Part shown: positions 45,640-56,142 of the stretch, piece after piece
Layout: each line of letters opens with the position of its first letter
Numbering within the stretch: the first letter of the stretch is position 1
Assembly (NCBI RefSeq): GCF_025857195.1
Contig: NZ_CP109787.1
Span: 3,406,001 to 3,470,000, forward strand
Reading direction: 5' to 3'
DNA length: 64,000 nt
Source of the DNA: Leisingera thetidis
Lineage (GTDB): Bacteria > Pseudomonadota > Alphaproteobacteria > Rhodobacterales > Rhodobacteraceae
Made by a program: the position numbers and the translations under genes
Notes under the pieces: model-generated
Told to the model about the DNA's origin: nothing
Databases searched by the model: none
What the model saw: only the letters and a program-made list of their open reading frames with translations

Positions 45640-46182
45640 CTACACCGCATTCTTCCATTTGGCCTGGGTCACGTAAACGATACTATCATCAACACTGACC
45701 ATGACATCACCATCCTGAATATTGACCTGCAGCTTCATCGATCGACTTGCAAGGTTTCCCAAGTCACGGGTATCCGTCTCTGAAAAATTCACAACCTGAA
45801 GGTTATCAAACCGGGCGGTGCTGTTTTTGATCTTTTCCCACCACACCTCAGCGGTCCTGCCGTAACTATAGACAATCACCTCTTTGGCCTTGCCACAAGA
45901 TTGACGAACAATCTTCTCGCTGGGAAGACCTAACGCTACCCATAATTCAAGCTCTCCACTCAGGCTTTTCTGCCAAATATCTGGCTCATCATCCGTTGAA
46001 AGACCCTTAGTAAGTTCCAATTGCTCATGGGCATTCAGCGCAAAAGCGAGAATACGCACCATCAACCGTTCATCCGTCTCCGAAGGATGCTTGGCGACGG
46101 TCAACTTGTGGGTCTCGTAATAGTGCCGATCCATATCGGATACGGAAAGCTCTACTTTATAGATGGTGGCCTTTTGCGCCAT
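45640..46182 (-). CDS. yaeQ: YaeQ family protein
   Basis: This 180-residue protein starts [20 protein letters not shown] and continues [20 protein letters not shown], a close match to YaeQ. It has a PD-(D/E)xK-like fold and unknown function; an early link to rfaH suppression is not well supported. I chose ATG 46182 over the longer frame because it gives the family's standard N-terminus. Its GC is lower than the flanks. It lies between two IS elements, so it may have moved with them. Confidence 0.9.
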   Translation of the reverse strand: MAQKATIYKVELSVSDMDRHYYETHKLTVAKHPSETDERLMVRILAFALNAHEQLELTKGLSTDDEPDIWQKSLSGELELWVALGLPSEKIVRQSCGKAKEVIVYSYGRTAEVWWEKIKNSTARFDNLQVVNFSETDTRDLGNLASRSMKLQVNIQDGDVMVSVDDSIVYVTQAKWKNAV

Positions 46183-46433
46183 GATTTTTCCCGGGCTAGC
46201 GAAGATAGGGATGTTTAGAGCGCAGCGTGGCTTTGCGAAAGCGGAAAGCAACTGGCATCGCCCCGCAAGGTTCTCGACCCGCCGCCGACCTTAGAGCCAT
46301 CACAGTGTTGAACTGAGCACGAATGGCCGGCCTGAGCAATCTGCTGGCAGCGTTTAACGAACCGGGCAACTGCGGCTGTGGGCCGGAGAACTCAGTCTCG
46401 GTGGATCATAGGTCGTGCATAGTGGGAATAGAC

Positions 46434-47492
46434 TTAGCGTCGCTTGCCACGGACGTCTGGGGTCTTGTAGCCACGGGCCCTGGATTCAGAGCGTGTGTTG
46501 TTGTGGTTTTCCTCGACAAGCTTGCGCCACCGGCCAAGTCGCACTGGGTCGACCGCCCCAGCCGCAACCGCGGCCTGAACCTCACAGCCTGGCTCATGCG
46601 CGTGGGTACAATCCCGAAAACGGCACTTGGGTGCAAGCTCAGTGATCTCCGCGAACAGCATGTCTAGACCAGCCCGGACATCGCTGACATGCAGCGTACG
46701 CATTCCCGGCGTGTCAATCGCCCAACCGCCGCCCTTGATAGAGTGTAGGGAGCGAGACGTAGTTGTGTGGCGCCCCTTAGCATCGTCCTCCCGAATGCTG
46801 CCAGTAAGCTGTGCTTCCCCAGGTGGCTTGGCAGCAAGAGTGTTGAGCAGAGTTGATTTCCCCACCCCGGATGATCCGACAAGAGCAATAGTCTGCCCTG
46901 ACCCGCACCACTGAGCTAAAGCCATCACTGCATTGCAGGTTTTCGCGTTCACCGCAACGGCGGCCACTCCGCGCTGCAGGTCTTCTGCCTGCTGCCGGTA
47001 TGGCTCCGCATCCGCCACTTGATCGGCTTTCGTCAAGATAATCACGGGGTTTGCGCCGGCCTCATTTGCGAGGGCCAGATAACGTTCCAGCCGGGCTTGA
47101 TTGAAATCGTCATTGCAAGAAGTAACGATGAAGAGCGTGTCCACATTTGCGGCGATCAGTTGCTGGGTCCGGGCACCCTCGGTCCGGCGCTGCAACAAGG
47201 CACGTCTTTCCAAACGGCGAATGACTATGTGGGTCCGTGGATCCGCCAAGATCCAGTCCCCCACGGCGAAATCTGCCGTAATCGTTTGGGCGGGGAGGTT
47301 CAGCTTCACCGGGCCGGTTTCAGATACAGCTGTCATGCGAGACCGGTGGACAGTCGCAATGCGCATCCGGGCTAAATCTGTCTCGTCAGGACCTAGCTGG
47401 TTGCCAAAGAACTGGGACCAGCCGAGGTTGGCCAACGACAGGGGTGATTGAACAATAGAATGTACCACGGTCACCGTGCATGGCCACGGCAT
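46434..47492 (-). CDS. rsgA: Ribosome small subunit-dependent GTPase A
   Basis: This 352-residue protein is a circularly permuted GTPase for 30S maturation. It has an N-terminal OB region, G4 LTKADQV, then G1 GSSGVGKST and G3 DTPGM in the permuted order typical of RsgA. The C-terminal zinc site is CRFRDCTHAHEPGC. The gene has a low-complexity basic tail. It is flanked by mobile DNA; whether it is the only rsgA of the genome is not visible here. Confidence 0.9.
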   Translation of the reverse strand: MPWPCTVTVVHSIVQSPLSLANLGWSQFFGNQLGPDETDLARMRIATVHRSRMTAVSETGPVKLNLPAQTITADFAVGDWILADPRTHIVIRRLERRALLQRRTEGARTQQLIAANVDTLFIVTSCNDDFNQARLERYLALANEAGANPVIILTKADQVADAEPYRQQAEDLQRGVAAVAVNAKTCNAVMALAQWCGSGQTIALVGSSGVGKSTLLNTLAAKPPGEAQLTGSIREDDAKGRHTTTSRSLHSIKGGGWAIDTPGMRTLHVSDVRAGLDMLFAEITELAPKCRFRDCTHAHEPGCEVQAAVAAGAVDPVRLGRWRKLVEENHNNTRSESRARGYKTPDVRGKRR

Positions 47493-47814
47493 CAGGGAAA
47501 AGCAAGTCCTTTCGGCCAGTTTTACTACCGTCAGGCAATAATCAAGGTTTCCTTACCTGATCGCTTCAACGTTGTCAGAAATGAGTAACGCCACGTGGGT
47601 CCGCTGCCTGAAATGACATTACTTTTGTCGGTTCCCGGCAATGAACAACGAGCCGCGCTTGAGGCTTGAGGACCGCCAAGCGCAGATACCTAGGCTCAAT
47701 TGTTGGGGTTTTACCGCAATCGATGGCACCTTTCTTTCGGAGCTGTTTGCCCTGAGCTGCAGCAACTCCCGCCTGCCGTTGTTACTTTGAAAGAATGCTG
47801 CGCTGAGCACGAAT
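47493..47814. other. Intergenic stretch before the IS3 element
   Basis: About 320 bp upstream of rsgA on its promoter side. No gene or RNA is recognised. It should hold the rsgA promoter. Open frames here look accidental. Confidence 0.4.
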
Positions 47815-48068
47815 TGAACCGCACCGGGTTTGCCGGAGGCTGATTTCAGTTAGTTACGCGGCAATGTCCTCAGTTTCCAGAGCGGCGTAGAAATTGGCCT
47901 CTGCTTCTGCCGGCGGGATGTTCCCAATGGGTTCAAGCAGGCGGCGGTTGTTGAACCAATCCCCCCATTCGAGCGTTGCGTATTCCACGGCTTCGAAGTT
48001 GCGCCATTGGCCGCGGCGGTGAATGACCTCAGCCTTGAAAAGGCCATTGATCGTTTCAGCCAGCGCGT

Positions 48069-48126
48069 TCTGCGCCTTCAAATGATCCCCCCGGATCATT
48101 TGATCCGCTGCGCAGACCCGCTTGAA
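48069..48126. repeat. Palindromic insertion, family C
   Basis: About 58 bp stand in place of one base in the conserved SYDNALAETIN codons. The inner stem TCAAATGATCC (48078-48088) / GGATCATTTGA (48093-48103) is perfect with a CCCC loop. An outer stem TCTGCGC (48069-48075) / GCGCAGA (48110-48116) closes it. The net gain of 57 nt keeps the frame, adding 19 residues. Confidence 0.8.
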
Positions 48127-48326
48127 CTCATAGCTGTCCCCAACGCTGCCGACGGAAGGTTCGATGCCAGCTTCGCCCAACCGTTCTGTGTATTTGATCG
48201 AAAGGTATTGGCTGCCGCGGTCGGAGTGATGAACAAGCCCCATCGCCTTTGTCCGCCGCCGCTCGTGAACAGCCTGTTCCAGGGCGTCGAGAACGAACCC
48301 GGCATGCGCCGAAGTGCTGACACGAC

Positions 48327-48374
48327 CCATTGACCGGCAGGCGATTTGGCCATGCCAAATCTGCCGAGAGGGGG
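48327..48374. repeat. Palindromic insertion, family B variant
   Basis: On the minus strand the block begins CCCCCTCTCG and ends CTGCCGGTCAATGG, like the two family B copies at 48551 and 48999. Its centre, GATTTGGC...GCCAAATC, is a different palindrome. It replaces codons between KIVG and VSTSA and shifts the frame. Confidence 0.7.
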
Positions 48375-48403
48375 CCGACAATCTTGCGGGCATAGGCGTC
48401 AAT

Positions 48404-48448
48404 GAGCGAGCCATTGAAGGCGCCATTGGTTCGAGCCCAATGGCGAGC
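48404..48448. repeat. Palindromic insertion, family A
   Basis: A 45-bp block beginning GAGCGAGCCATTGAAGG and ending AATGGCGAGC, with stem CGCCATTGG / CCAATGGCG. It sits between YVA and IDAYA codons and keeps the frame (net +39 nt). It is similar to blocks at 48641 and 48919, in the same orientation. Confidence 0.75.
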
Positions 48449-48540
48449 GGCGACATAGGCGAACCCTTTCCAGGTGGCGACATAGGTGAAATCGCTGACC
48501 CAGAGCATGTTGGGCGCGGGCACACGGAATTGCCGGTTTA

Positions 48541-49375
<835 letters not shown>

Positions 49376-49429
49376 TATGGCTTCATCCTACGCAGGAGTT
49401 GAAGCCTCCGGCAAACCCGATGCGGTTCA

Positions 49430-49690
49430 TGCCACATCGCCTCATCCATCGGGCGCCTACTTCCGGGAATGTTGCCCCAGAGTTTCGCGACCGCAGCGGA
49501 GTGTGCCCGCTGTTTCTGGTACGGATGTCGCCAAGGGGCTGTTTTCGGCTTTCCGAGTCGCACTGCTTGGCTTTAGGTTTTTTCGCTTGTTTGCAGCGTT
49601 GCGTAGCACCGCTGTAGCACCGGGCTGTTCTGGATGGCAAAAAGCCGCCCCTTGGGCGGCTATTAAGCTACTGCTATTACAGTGATGTGT
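49430..49690. other. Short chromosomal stretch between the IS3 element and the island
   Basis: No gene is recognised in these 261 bp. They contain the displaced rrn/tRNA terminator at 49639-49661. This is the DNA that originally lay directly after the tRNA-fMet gene. Confidence 0.45.
49639..49661 (-). terminator. Displaced terminator of the rrn-tRNA-fMet unit
   Basis: On the minus strand AGCCGCCC / GGGCGGCT forms an 8-bp stem followed by five T (plus A at 49639-49643). It points away from the left attachment repeat exactly as a terminator after the tRNA gene would, but the island now separates it from that gene. Confidence 0.75.
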
Positions 49691-49736
49691 TTGGTTGCGG
49701 GAGCAGGATTTGAACCTGCGACCTTCAGGTTATGAG
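49691..49736 (-). repeat. attL: Left attachment repeat (3' part of tRNA-fMet)
   Basis: These 46 bp, starting TTGGTTGCGGGAGCAGGATT and ending TCAGGTTATGAG, are identical to 61137-61182 inside the intact tRNA gene. They cover the 3' half from the anticodon to CCA. The sequence diverges at once after TATGAG. This is the att site of the island. Confidence 0.9.
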
Positions 49737-49864
49737 AGAGCCTAGGCCCACTCACACCTTTTACCCCACCTTGCGCCCAGCTGCCCTATCTTATTGTTAT
49801 TGCTTATTTTAAATTGACGCGCCGCGCGCTCAGCTCCTACGCCTTACCCCGTGGTTTGCTTCCA

Positions 49865-49884
49865 GTTGCTTCCACAGTGCTTCC
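49865..49884. repeat. 20-bp repeat near the left end of the island
   Basis: TTGCTTCCACAGTGCTTCCA occurs here and, exactly and in the same direction, at 61049-61068 near the other end. An overlapping part copy (CTTCCAGTTGCTTCC) lies just upstream. It could be an arm-type integrase site. Confidence 0.5.
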
Positions 49885-49914
49885 ACGAGGGAATTCAGAG
49901 GTAGGATTAGGGAC

Positions 49915-51102
49915 ATGGCCAAACTCACAAAACGCAGCGTTGAGGCGCTTGAACCGGGGACGAAAGATTACTTTGTCTGGGACAGCCAGATTGCCGGTTT
50001 CGGGGTGCGCGTCATGCCCTCCGGAGCCAAGACCTATCAGGCCCAATACCGAAAAGGCGGGCGCACGCGGCGGGTTTCAGTCGGGCGGCATGGCAAAGTC
50101 ACAGTGGATGAAGCCCGCAAGCTCGCCAAGGAAATCATGGGGCAGGTTGCCAAAGGCGAAAACCCCGCCGAGGACATCTCGCAGCACCGCAAGGCCCCCA
50201 CCGTTGCCGCCCTCTGCGAGCGGTTCTTTGATGCCCATGCCAAAGAACGCTGCAAGCCTTCCACTCAGAAGGAATACCGGCGCGCTATCGACCTGTTCAT
50301 TGTCCCCGCCCTGGGCAGCTTCAAAGTGGTTGATGTGGAACGCAAGGACATTGCCGACCTGCACCACAAATTCAAAGACAAGCCGTATCAGGCCAACCGC
50401 ACCCTTGGCGTTCTGTCCAAGATGTTCAATCTGGCGGAAGTCTGGGGGCTGCGCCCGGACGGCTCCAACCCCTGCCGCCATGTGCCGAAATACCGGGAGG
50501 TGAAGCGAGAACGATATCTGAGCCAGAATGAATTGCAGCGGCTGGGGCAGGTCTTGGCGGAAGCGGAGCGCGAGGGCAGCGAAACACCCTTCGTGGTGGC
50601 CGCTTTCCGGTTGCTGATCCTGACCGGCTGCCGCCTGGGGGAAATTCAAACCCTGAAATGGGAGTATATCACCCCGCAGGGCATGGAACTTCCGGACAGC
50701 AAGACCGGCGCGCGCCGCATCCCCCTGCCCCAACCTGCACGAGAAATCCTGGCGCACCTGCCCCGCACTCCCGGCAATCCTTATGTGATCGAAGGCAAGC
50801 TGGCGGAAAAATATGCCACCGACTTGCAGCACCCCTGGCGGCGCATCCGGGAAAAGGCAGGTTTGCCCAATGTGCGCATCCATGATCTGCGGCACACTTA
50901 CGCGTCAAATGCCGTTTCCTCTGGGATGCCCATTCAAATGGTTGGACGATTGCTCGGACATACGCAATTGCAAACCACAATGCGTTATGCCCATCTTGCA
51001 GACGACCCGGTCCGCAAAGCGGCCGAGAGAAACGCGGAAATGCTCGGAAATGCTATGAACTCTCCGGAAATCTACGCCCCTAGGTTACGTGTGGTTTCAT
51101 GA
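49915..51102 (+). CDS. int: Tyrosine-type integrase
   Basis: This 395-residue recombinase has an N-terminal DUF4102-type arm domain (about residues 1-90: MAKLTKRSVEALEPGTKDYF) and a core/catalytic domain with Arg240 (TGCRLGEI), His323 and Arg326 (HDLRHTYAS), His349 (LLGHTQ) and nucleophile Tyr358 (RYAHL). It is the P4-like island integrase type that uses tRNA 3' ends. All five residues are present, so the enzyme may be active. It is transcribed into the island. Confidence 0.93.
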   Translation: MAKLTKRSVEALEPGTKDYFVWDSQIAGFGVRVMPSGAKTYQAQYRKGGRTRRVSVGRHGKVTVDEARKLAKEIMGQVAKGENPAEDISQHRKAPTVAALCERFFDAHAKERCKPSTQKEYRRAIDLFIVPALGSFKVVDVERKDIADLHHKFKDKPYQANRTLGVLSKMFNLAEVWGLRPDGSNPCRHVPKYREVKRERYLSQNELQRLGQVLAEAEREGSETPFVVAAFRLLILTGCRLGEIQTLKWEYITPQGMELPDSKTGARRIPLPQPAREILAHLPRTPGNPYVIEGKLAEKYATDLQHPWRRIREKAGLPNVRIHDLRHTYASNAVSSGMPIQMVGRLLGHTQLQTTMRYAHLADDPVRKAAERNAEMLGNAMNSPEIYAPRLRVVS

Positions 51103-51191
51103 CATTTCAGTACATTTCCACTCACTTCCGCACACTTCCGTCCCTCTACAAAGGGCGATAAGACCCTACAAAAGACTGCAAAAGCACTGAA

Positions 51192-51923
51192 ATGCACACT
51201 GATGAAATCAACGAACAGCTCTGGAATGCAGGCACCTACCTGAGCCAAGCCTACCGCAGCTTTGCTCCGGCAGACCTCCGGAAAGAGTGGGAAACTGTCA
51301 GCAAACGTAACTCCATCCTGGAAGCAAAGCTCAAAGTCGACGAACTCCTGGAACGCAAAGCTAAGTTTTCCGAAGCTGCTCCGGAACTCATAGCCGCAAT
51401 TAGAGCCGTGGACGGCCCCAAGGAACGCCTTGTGGCTGAAATGAAAAACGCTCTTGTGCGTTCACTTATTCAAGAAGCCGTGTCTGCAATTGGCTTTGAA
51501 CACCCCCGGCACATGACCTCAAAGCCAGTCCGCCTTCCCGCGCAGTTCTGGCAAGGGCAGATCAACTGGCAGGAAAACGAGCTGAAGTCACAAGGTTTGC
51601 ACTTCGTGGAAATCCGGATTGTTGGGAACGATACCGTCAAAACGCTGAGCGCTTCAATCCCGGCAGCTTCGCACCCGCCGACTGCCCCCAAGCCCCCGAT
51701 CAAGGGCCGTCCGAGCGTTCAGCCGCAGATCAAGCGGGCCTATCTTCGCACTCTGGCAAGTGGCGTTCTGACACCGCACATGAGTGTGAAGACAGTTACC
51801 GAAAATGTGCGAGTCCGCCTCGCAGAAGACTTTCCTGACCTGGGAGTGACCGCCGAAACACCGAATTACGAAACCTTCCGGCGGATCGTCTCCCCCCTGT
51901 GGAAGGAAGACAAAAAACAATAA
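51192..51923 (+). CDS. Hypothetical island protein, 243 residues
   Basis: No family is recognised. The first part is helical and charged (NSILEAKLKVDELLERKAKF), then comes a Pro-rich linker (ASHPPTAPKPPIKGRPSVQP, about residues 160-180). The C-terminal part ends TPNYETFRRIVSPLWKEDKK, which looks like a small DNA-binding or partner-binding module. It follows the integrase by 89 bp in the same direction. Confidence 0.65.
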   Translation: MHTDEINEQLWNAGTYLSQAYRSFAPADLRKEWETVSKRNSILEAKLKVDELLERKAKFSEAAPELIAAIRAVDGPKERLVAEMKNALVRSLIQEAVSAIGFEHPRHMTSKPVRLPAQFWQGQINWQENELKSQGLHFVEIRIVGNDTVKTLSASIPAASHPPTAPKPPIKGRPSVQPQIKRAYLRTLASGVLTPHMSVKTVTENVRVRLAEDFPDLGVTAETPNYETFRRIVSPLWKEDKKQ

Positions 51924-52006
51924 AATCCACCCCCATTTATTGTCGTTTTTTGTGTCTGCGGCTTGAGCGAAGACAAACGCATCAGAACTCAATTGGAGAA
52001 TGCAAG

Positions 52007-52249
52007 ATGCAAACTAACGCCGCAGACACCATCAATGCCCCCGCTTCGGAATTCTTGGACAGCTTCATTGACGAAGCCAAGGCCGCTGACTTCCTGTGCC
52101 AAAGCGTGCGCACTGTCCAGAAATGGCGCGTGACTGGCTTCGGACCGAAATTCTACAAATCTGGCCGTTCCATCCGCTACCGCCGCCGCGACCTGCTCAC
52201 CTGGGGCGATGAGCGCCGCCGCAAAAGCACCAGCGCCAGCGCTCTCTGA
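52007..52249 (+). CDS. Small HTH protein, excisionase/AlpA-like
   Basis: This 80-residue protein carries a MerR-like winged HTH: DEAKAADFLCQSVRTVQKWR and then FGPKFYKSGRSIRYRRRDLL. This is the pattern of excisionases and AlpA-type activators of islands. I chose ATG 52007, after GGAG, over the longer frame. It may control integrase direction or rep. Confidence 0.8.
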   Translation: MQTNAADTINAPASEFLDSFIDEAKAADFLCQSVRTVQKWRVTGFGPKFYKSGRSIRYRRRDLLTWGDERRRKSTSASAL

Positions 52250-52371
52250 GTTTTGCCCGCGTGGGGCTGGCAGCGCCGCGCGGGATTTTGGGGCCGGATG
52301 GCTCTTGGGGGCGCGGGCGAAACGGTCCCGCGCCCTTTCTCATTCCAACACATTTCGAAAGCACAGAACCC

Positions 52372-52590
52372 ATGGCAAACCAGCCTGCTCACAAGCTGAA
52401 AATCGGCCTCATCACGGCCACCATCTGGAAAAATGACGGCTTCTTTTCCGTCGATCTGTCCCGCGCCTACAAGACCGATACCGGCGACTGGCGCAATACC
52501 GGCAGCTTCCATCATTCCGACCTGCTGAACCTCGCCAAATGCGCGGAGCGCGCCGAAATCTGGATTGGCCGTCAGGTCAACGCGAAATAA
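52372..52590 (+). CDS. Hypothetical island protein, 72 residues
   Basis: The product reads KIGLITATIWKNDGFFSVDL and then LAKCAERAEIWIGRQVN. Similar small proteins occur beside replication genes in proteobacterial islands and phage-like plasmids, but I cannot give a function. The start at 52372 follows a CCC-ATG context with no strong ribosome binding site. Confidence 0.6.
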   Translation: MANQPAHKLKIGLITATIWKNDGFFSVDLSRAYKTDTGDWRNTGSFHHSDLLNLAKCAERAEIWIGRQVNAK

Positions 52591-52770
52591 TGGTCGCCGG
52601 GCTTGGCCCGGCCCCAAAACCAATGCTGCCCCGCCGGAGGCACAAAGGGGGCCAAAGGCCCCCGCCCTTTTCCCTCACATCTCCACAGAAACCAGCGGCC
52701 CAATGTGCCGCGCAGGAGGGGGGTCTTGTAACACCCCCCTCCACGAATACGAAAGCGAAGGTCAGAGTAA

Positions 52771-53632
52771 ATGGAAGCCGATATCCTGCATTCGGGCTTT
52801 GACGGGCTGAAATTCACAATTGAAACCGATATCCCGCCTGAGTTCCGAACCGCCCTTGCCGATGCCAAAGCCGAAGCGATCAAAGCCAATAGCGAAGCCG
52901 TTCTGGAATTTGGCTCTGTCGCCCTCTCAGTGCGCCGCACAGGCGGCTCTGCCTTTTCCGCCCATACCGGCGAATACGGCGCGGAATGGTACTTCCTGGA
53001 CCCGGAAAACCGCCCTGCGAATAATCCCGGCATAACGGTAGACTTTCGGGCCTTCCTGCTCGCCACCGGCGGCCTGGACGCCGCTGAAAAACATTTCCGG
53101 GAGTGCATGGACGCCTTTGGCATCCGCTACGCTGAACACCTGCTGCGCGTAACCCGTGTGGATTATGCCATCGACTTCCTGGCCCCGTGGTTCGAACCAG
53201 ACCGTGAGGCCCTTGTGGTGCCGCCCGGCACCCGCGTTCAGGAACACACCGGCATAGATGAAACCGAAACCCACGCCACCGGCGCCCGCGTCACCGGTCT
53301 GCGCGCCGGGGCCGTCGCCAACAGGCAGCTGGTGATCTACGATAAGCGTCAGGAAGTCATGCAGAAGGGCAAGCTGGGCTGGCTTACCATCTGGAACGAT
53401 GCCCGCATCCAACTGAACCGCCCGCCCCTGGACTTAGCTGACCGTGCATCCAGCCAAGTCTGGCGCTTTGAACTGCGCATGGGGTCAAAGCAGCTTCGCA
53501 ACCGCTGGGAAATGCGCTCCTGGCAAGACCTCCGCGATATGGTGGGCGATGCATACACCGAGTTCTGCGAGAAGATCCGCTACACCTGCCCCACCACCGA
53601 CAGCAACCGCGCCCGCTGGCCCGCGCATGAGC
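52771..53632 (+). pseudogene. Rep_trans-like replication initiator, 5' part (split by IS66)
   Basis: The N-terminal 287 codons encode a rolling-circle-type Rep. RVTRVDYAIDFL (near residue 130) is the Rep_trans R-x-D-x-A-x-D stretch, NRQLVIYDKRQE is the typical YxK motif, and WRFELRMGSKQLRNRWEM follows. After RWPAHE the frame runs into the IS66 end at 53633. Joined across the 8-bp duplication to 56462-56748 it makes one frame of 382 residues. It may still give a truncated protein. Confidence 0.75.
53625..53632. repeat. IS66 target-site duplication, left
   Basis: GCATGAGC is repeated exactly at 56454-56461 on the other side of the IS66 element. An 8-bp duplication is normal for IS66. Confidence 0.9.
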
Positions 53633-53738
53633 GTAACCGCCCGATTTGAACCGCCTGCTCGTGTGTCCTGGAGATTGCTAAGAGACGTCCATAAAGACGT
53701 CTTTAATGACGTCTCCTACAGGGAGGGAGGCAGCTGTG

Positions 53739-54107
53739 CGGGGCGAAATTCTTGGCTTGGAGCGTCGGCGCCGCTGGAGTGACGACGAGAAGTTGGCGAT
53801 TGTGCTTTCGGTCGGGGTGAACGGCGCGACCGTGTCGCAGGTCGCACAGCGCCACGAGATCAGGCGGCAGCAGATCTATGCCTGGCGATACGAGCTGAGG
53901 AGGAAGGGGCTTCTGACGCCAGACGACGCGACGCTATTCCTGCCCGTCGATATTACGTCGCCGCCGGAACCGCCGGAAGCGTGCGCCCCTGAAGCGAGCT
54001 TGGCGTTGATTGAGGTGGTTCTGCGCAATGGTCGCAGCTTGCGGGTCGATGCCCATGTGGATGCGGCGGTGCTGACCCGTTTGATCCAGGCGGTGGAGGC
54101 GGCATGA
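53739..54107 (+). CDS. tnpA: IS66 TnpA (Orf1)
   Basis: The HTH protein of the IS66 element has RRRWSDDEKLAIVLSVGVNG, then VSQVAQRHEIRRQQIYAWRY and a C-terminal LIEVVLRNGRSLRVDAHVDA. The start is taken at GTG 53739 (VRGEILG); an upstream ATG at 53706 in the same frame is possible. It overlaps tnpB by 4 bp. Confidence 0.85.
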   Translation, partial: RGEILGLERRRRWSDDEKLAIVLSVGVNGATVSQVAQRHEIRRQQIYAWRYELRRKGLLTPDDATLFLPVDITSPPEPPEACAPEASLALIEVVLRNGRSLRVDAHVDAAVLTRLIQAVEAA

Positions 54108-54451
54108 TCGGCCCGGGCACCGGCATTCGCGTTTACCTGGCCTGCGGTCACACTGATATGCGCAAAGGTATCGCGGGGCTTTCAGCGATCGCGCAGGATG
54201 TCTTGAGGCAGCGGCCATCGAACGGTGCCGTGTTCGCGTTTCGAGGGCGCCGCGGCGACAGGGTGAAGCTTCTGTATTGGGATGGCCAGGGCTTTTGCCT
54301 GTATTACAAAGTCCTGGAGAAGGGTCGTTTCCCATGGCCTGCGGCGACGGATGGCAGCGTGCGTCTGACCGCCGCTCAATTGGCCATGCTCTGGGAGGGG
54401 ATCGACTGGCGCAGGCCGGATTGGGGCGCGCCACCAGCCCGGACGGGCTGA
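54104..54451 (+). CDS. tnpB: IS66 TnpB (Orf2)
   Basis: This 115-residue protein is the full-length IS66 Orf2: RVYLACGHTDMRKGIAGLSA, FAFRGRRGDRVKLLYWDGQG and GRFPWP. It allows direct comparison with the truncated copy at 34110. Its own enzymatic role in IS66 transposition is unclear. Confidence 0.93.
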   Translation: MIGPGTGIRVYLACGHTDMRKGIAGLSAIAQDVLRQRPSNGAVFAFRGRRGDRVKLLYWDGQGFCLYYKVLEKGRFPWPAATDGSVRLTAAQLAMLWEGIDWRRPDWGAPPARTG

Positions 54452-54513
54452 TTTATCTCTCTGGAATTGTTTGTTTTTATGGCGTCCGATCTGGGAGAAT
54501 GGTATCCACCACC

Positions 54514-56142
54514 ATGTCCGTAGAAGCCACGCCTCTCCCCAATGATCCCGCCGTTCTGAAGGCGATGATCGCCGCGTTGCAGGCGGAAAACCAAAAGATG
54601 TCCGCCAGTTTGCGGGCGCATGATCTGCTGGTTCAGGCGCTGCGCGTCCGGATTGCCAGATTGCAGAAGCAGAAATTCGGCTCCAGTTCGGAAAAGATCG
54701 AGCGGGAGATCGAGCAACTGGAACTGGCGCTGGAGGACCTGCAGGTTGCGCTCGCCGAGGCGGATGAACTGCCGCCGGAGGGCGATGATGAGCCGGAGAC
54801 GGACAACCAGACCCCGGAACCAGCCGAACCGCGGGAGTCGAGGCGCCGCCGTCCGAAGGTGTCGCAGGACACGCCGCGCGAACGCCGCGAGCTTGACCCC
54901 GGCGACAGTTGCCCGGATTGCGGGGGCGATCTGCGTGTGGTCGGGGAGGATGTCAGCGAGCTGATCGACATGATTGCAGCCCAGCTGAAGGTCATCGAGA
55001 TCGCGCGTATCAAGAAATCCTGCCGGCGCTGCGAGCGTATGGTTCAAAGCCCGGCACCCAGCCGTCCGATCCCACGGAGCATGGCGGGCCCGAACCTTCT
55101 GGCTTATGTGCTGACCTCGAAGTTCGACGACCACGTGCCGTTGTATCGTCAGAACGAGATCTTCGCCCGCATGGGGGCAGACATCCCTGACACGACCCTG
55201 GTCGACTGGTGCGGCGGGGCAATGAAGACGCTGGCGCCGCTGATCGAGAAGATCGAGGCCGAGATCATGGCCAGCAATCTTCTGCACGCAGATGACACGC
55301 CCATCCGGGTTCTCGATCGCGGCCGCCGCGACAAGGGGCTCGGAAAGGGCGTCAAGAAAGGCCGGATCTGGGCCTATGTCCGGGATCAGCGCCCATGGGC
55401 GGGCACGGCCCCGCCGGGTGCGGTCTATCACTTTGCCCCGGACTGGAAGGAAGAGCATGTCCTCGCCCATCTTAGCGAGACCAGCGGCATTCTCCAGGCT
55501 GATGGCTACAAGGGGTATGCCAAGCTCTATGCCGCGGACCTGGACGGCAAGAGCCAGTTCCGGGAGGCCGCGTGCTGGGCGCATCTTCGCCGCGACTTTC
55601 ACGATGTCTGGACCGCGACGAAATCCGCAATCGCGCGCGAGGCGCTCGACCGTATCGGCAAGCTCTACGACATCGAACGGGAAATCAGCGGCAAGCCTGC
55701 CGAACTGCGGCTGGCCGTGCGCCAAAAGGAAAGCAAGCCCAAGGTTGATGCGTTCCGGGACTGGGCCGAAAGGCAGCTCACCCGTATTCCCGGTAAGAGT
55801 GATCTGGCCAAGGCGTTCCGCTACGGGCTGAGCCGCTGGGCTTCATTCACGCTGTTTCTGGAGGACGGGCGCGTGGCCATCGACAACAATCCCGCCGAGC
55901 GCGCGCTGCGGCCCATTGGCGTTGGCAGGCGGAACTGGCTATTCGCGGGTTCGGATACCGGCGGTGAAACGCTCGCCCGCGCCATGACCGTCATCGAGAC
56001 GGCAAAGATGAACGGCCTCGATCCGCAGGCCTACCTCGCAGATGTCTTGGACCGTATCCACGATCACATGGTCAACCGGCTGGCCGAATTACTCCCTTGG
56101 AACTGGAAGCCGGCAGATCAGAAACGCAGCGAGGCTGCGTGA
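54514..56142 (+). CDS. tnpC: IS66 TnpC transposase
   Basis: This 542-residue DDE transposase has an N-terminal coiled coil (about residues 20-85, with RLQKQKFGSSSEKIEREIEQ), a zinc-finger region (DPGDSCPDCGGDL, then KKSCRRCERMV) and the DDE core (LLHADDTPIRVLDRG, LQADGYKGYAKLY, DNNPAERALRPIGVGRRNW). ATG 54499 in the same frame is an alternative start. The protein is intact. Confidence 0.93.
   Translation: MSVEATPLPNDPAVLKAMIAALQAENQKMSASLRAHDLLVQALRVRIARLQKQKFGSSSEKIEREIEQLELALEDLQVALAEADELPPEGDDEPETDNQTPEPAEPRESRRRRPKVSQDTPRERRELDPGDSCPDCGGDLRVVGEDVSELIDMIAAQLKVIEIARIKKSCRRCERMVQSPAPSRPIPRSMAGPNLLAYVLTSKFDDHVPLYRQNEIFARMGADIPDTTLVDWCGGAMKTLAPLIEKIEAEIMASNLLHADDTPIRVLDRGRRDKGLGKGVKKGRIWAYVRDQRPWAGTAPPGAVYHFAPDWKEEHVLAHLSETSGILQADGYKGYAKLYAADLDGKSQFREAACWAHLRRDFHDVWTATKSAIAREALDRIGKLYDIEREISGKPAELRLAVRQKESKPKVDAFRDWAERQLTRIPGKSDLAKAFRYGLSRWASFTLFLEDGRVAIDNNPAERALRPIGVGRRNWLFAGSDTGGETLARAMTVIETAKMNGLDPQAYLADVLDRIHDHMVNRLAELLPWNWKPADQKRSEAA

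Noticed and set aside
49692..49770. A second complete tRNA gene
   Set aside because: Only the 3' part up to TATGAG matches; the other half of the cloverleaf is missing, so it is the att copy.
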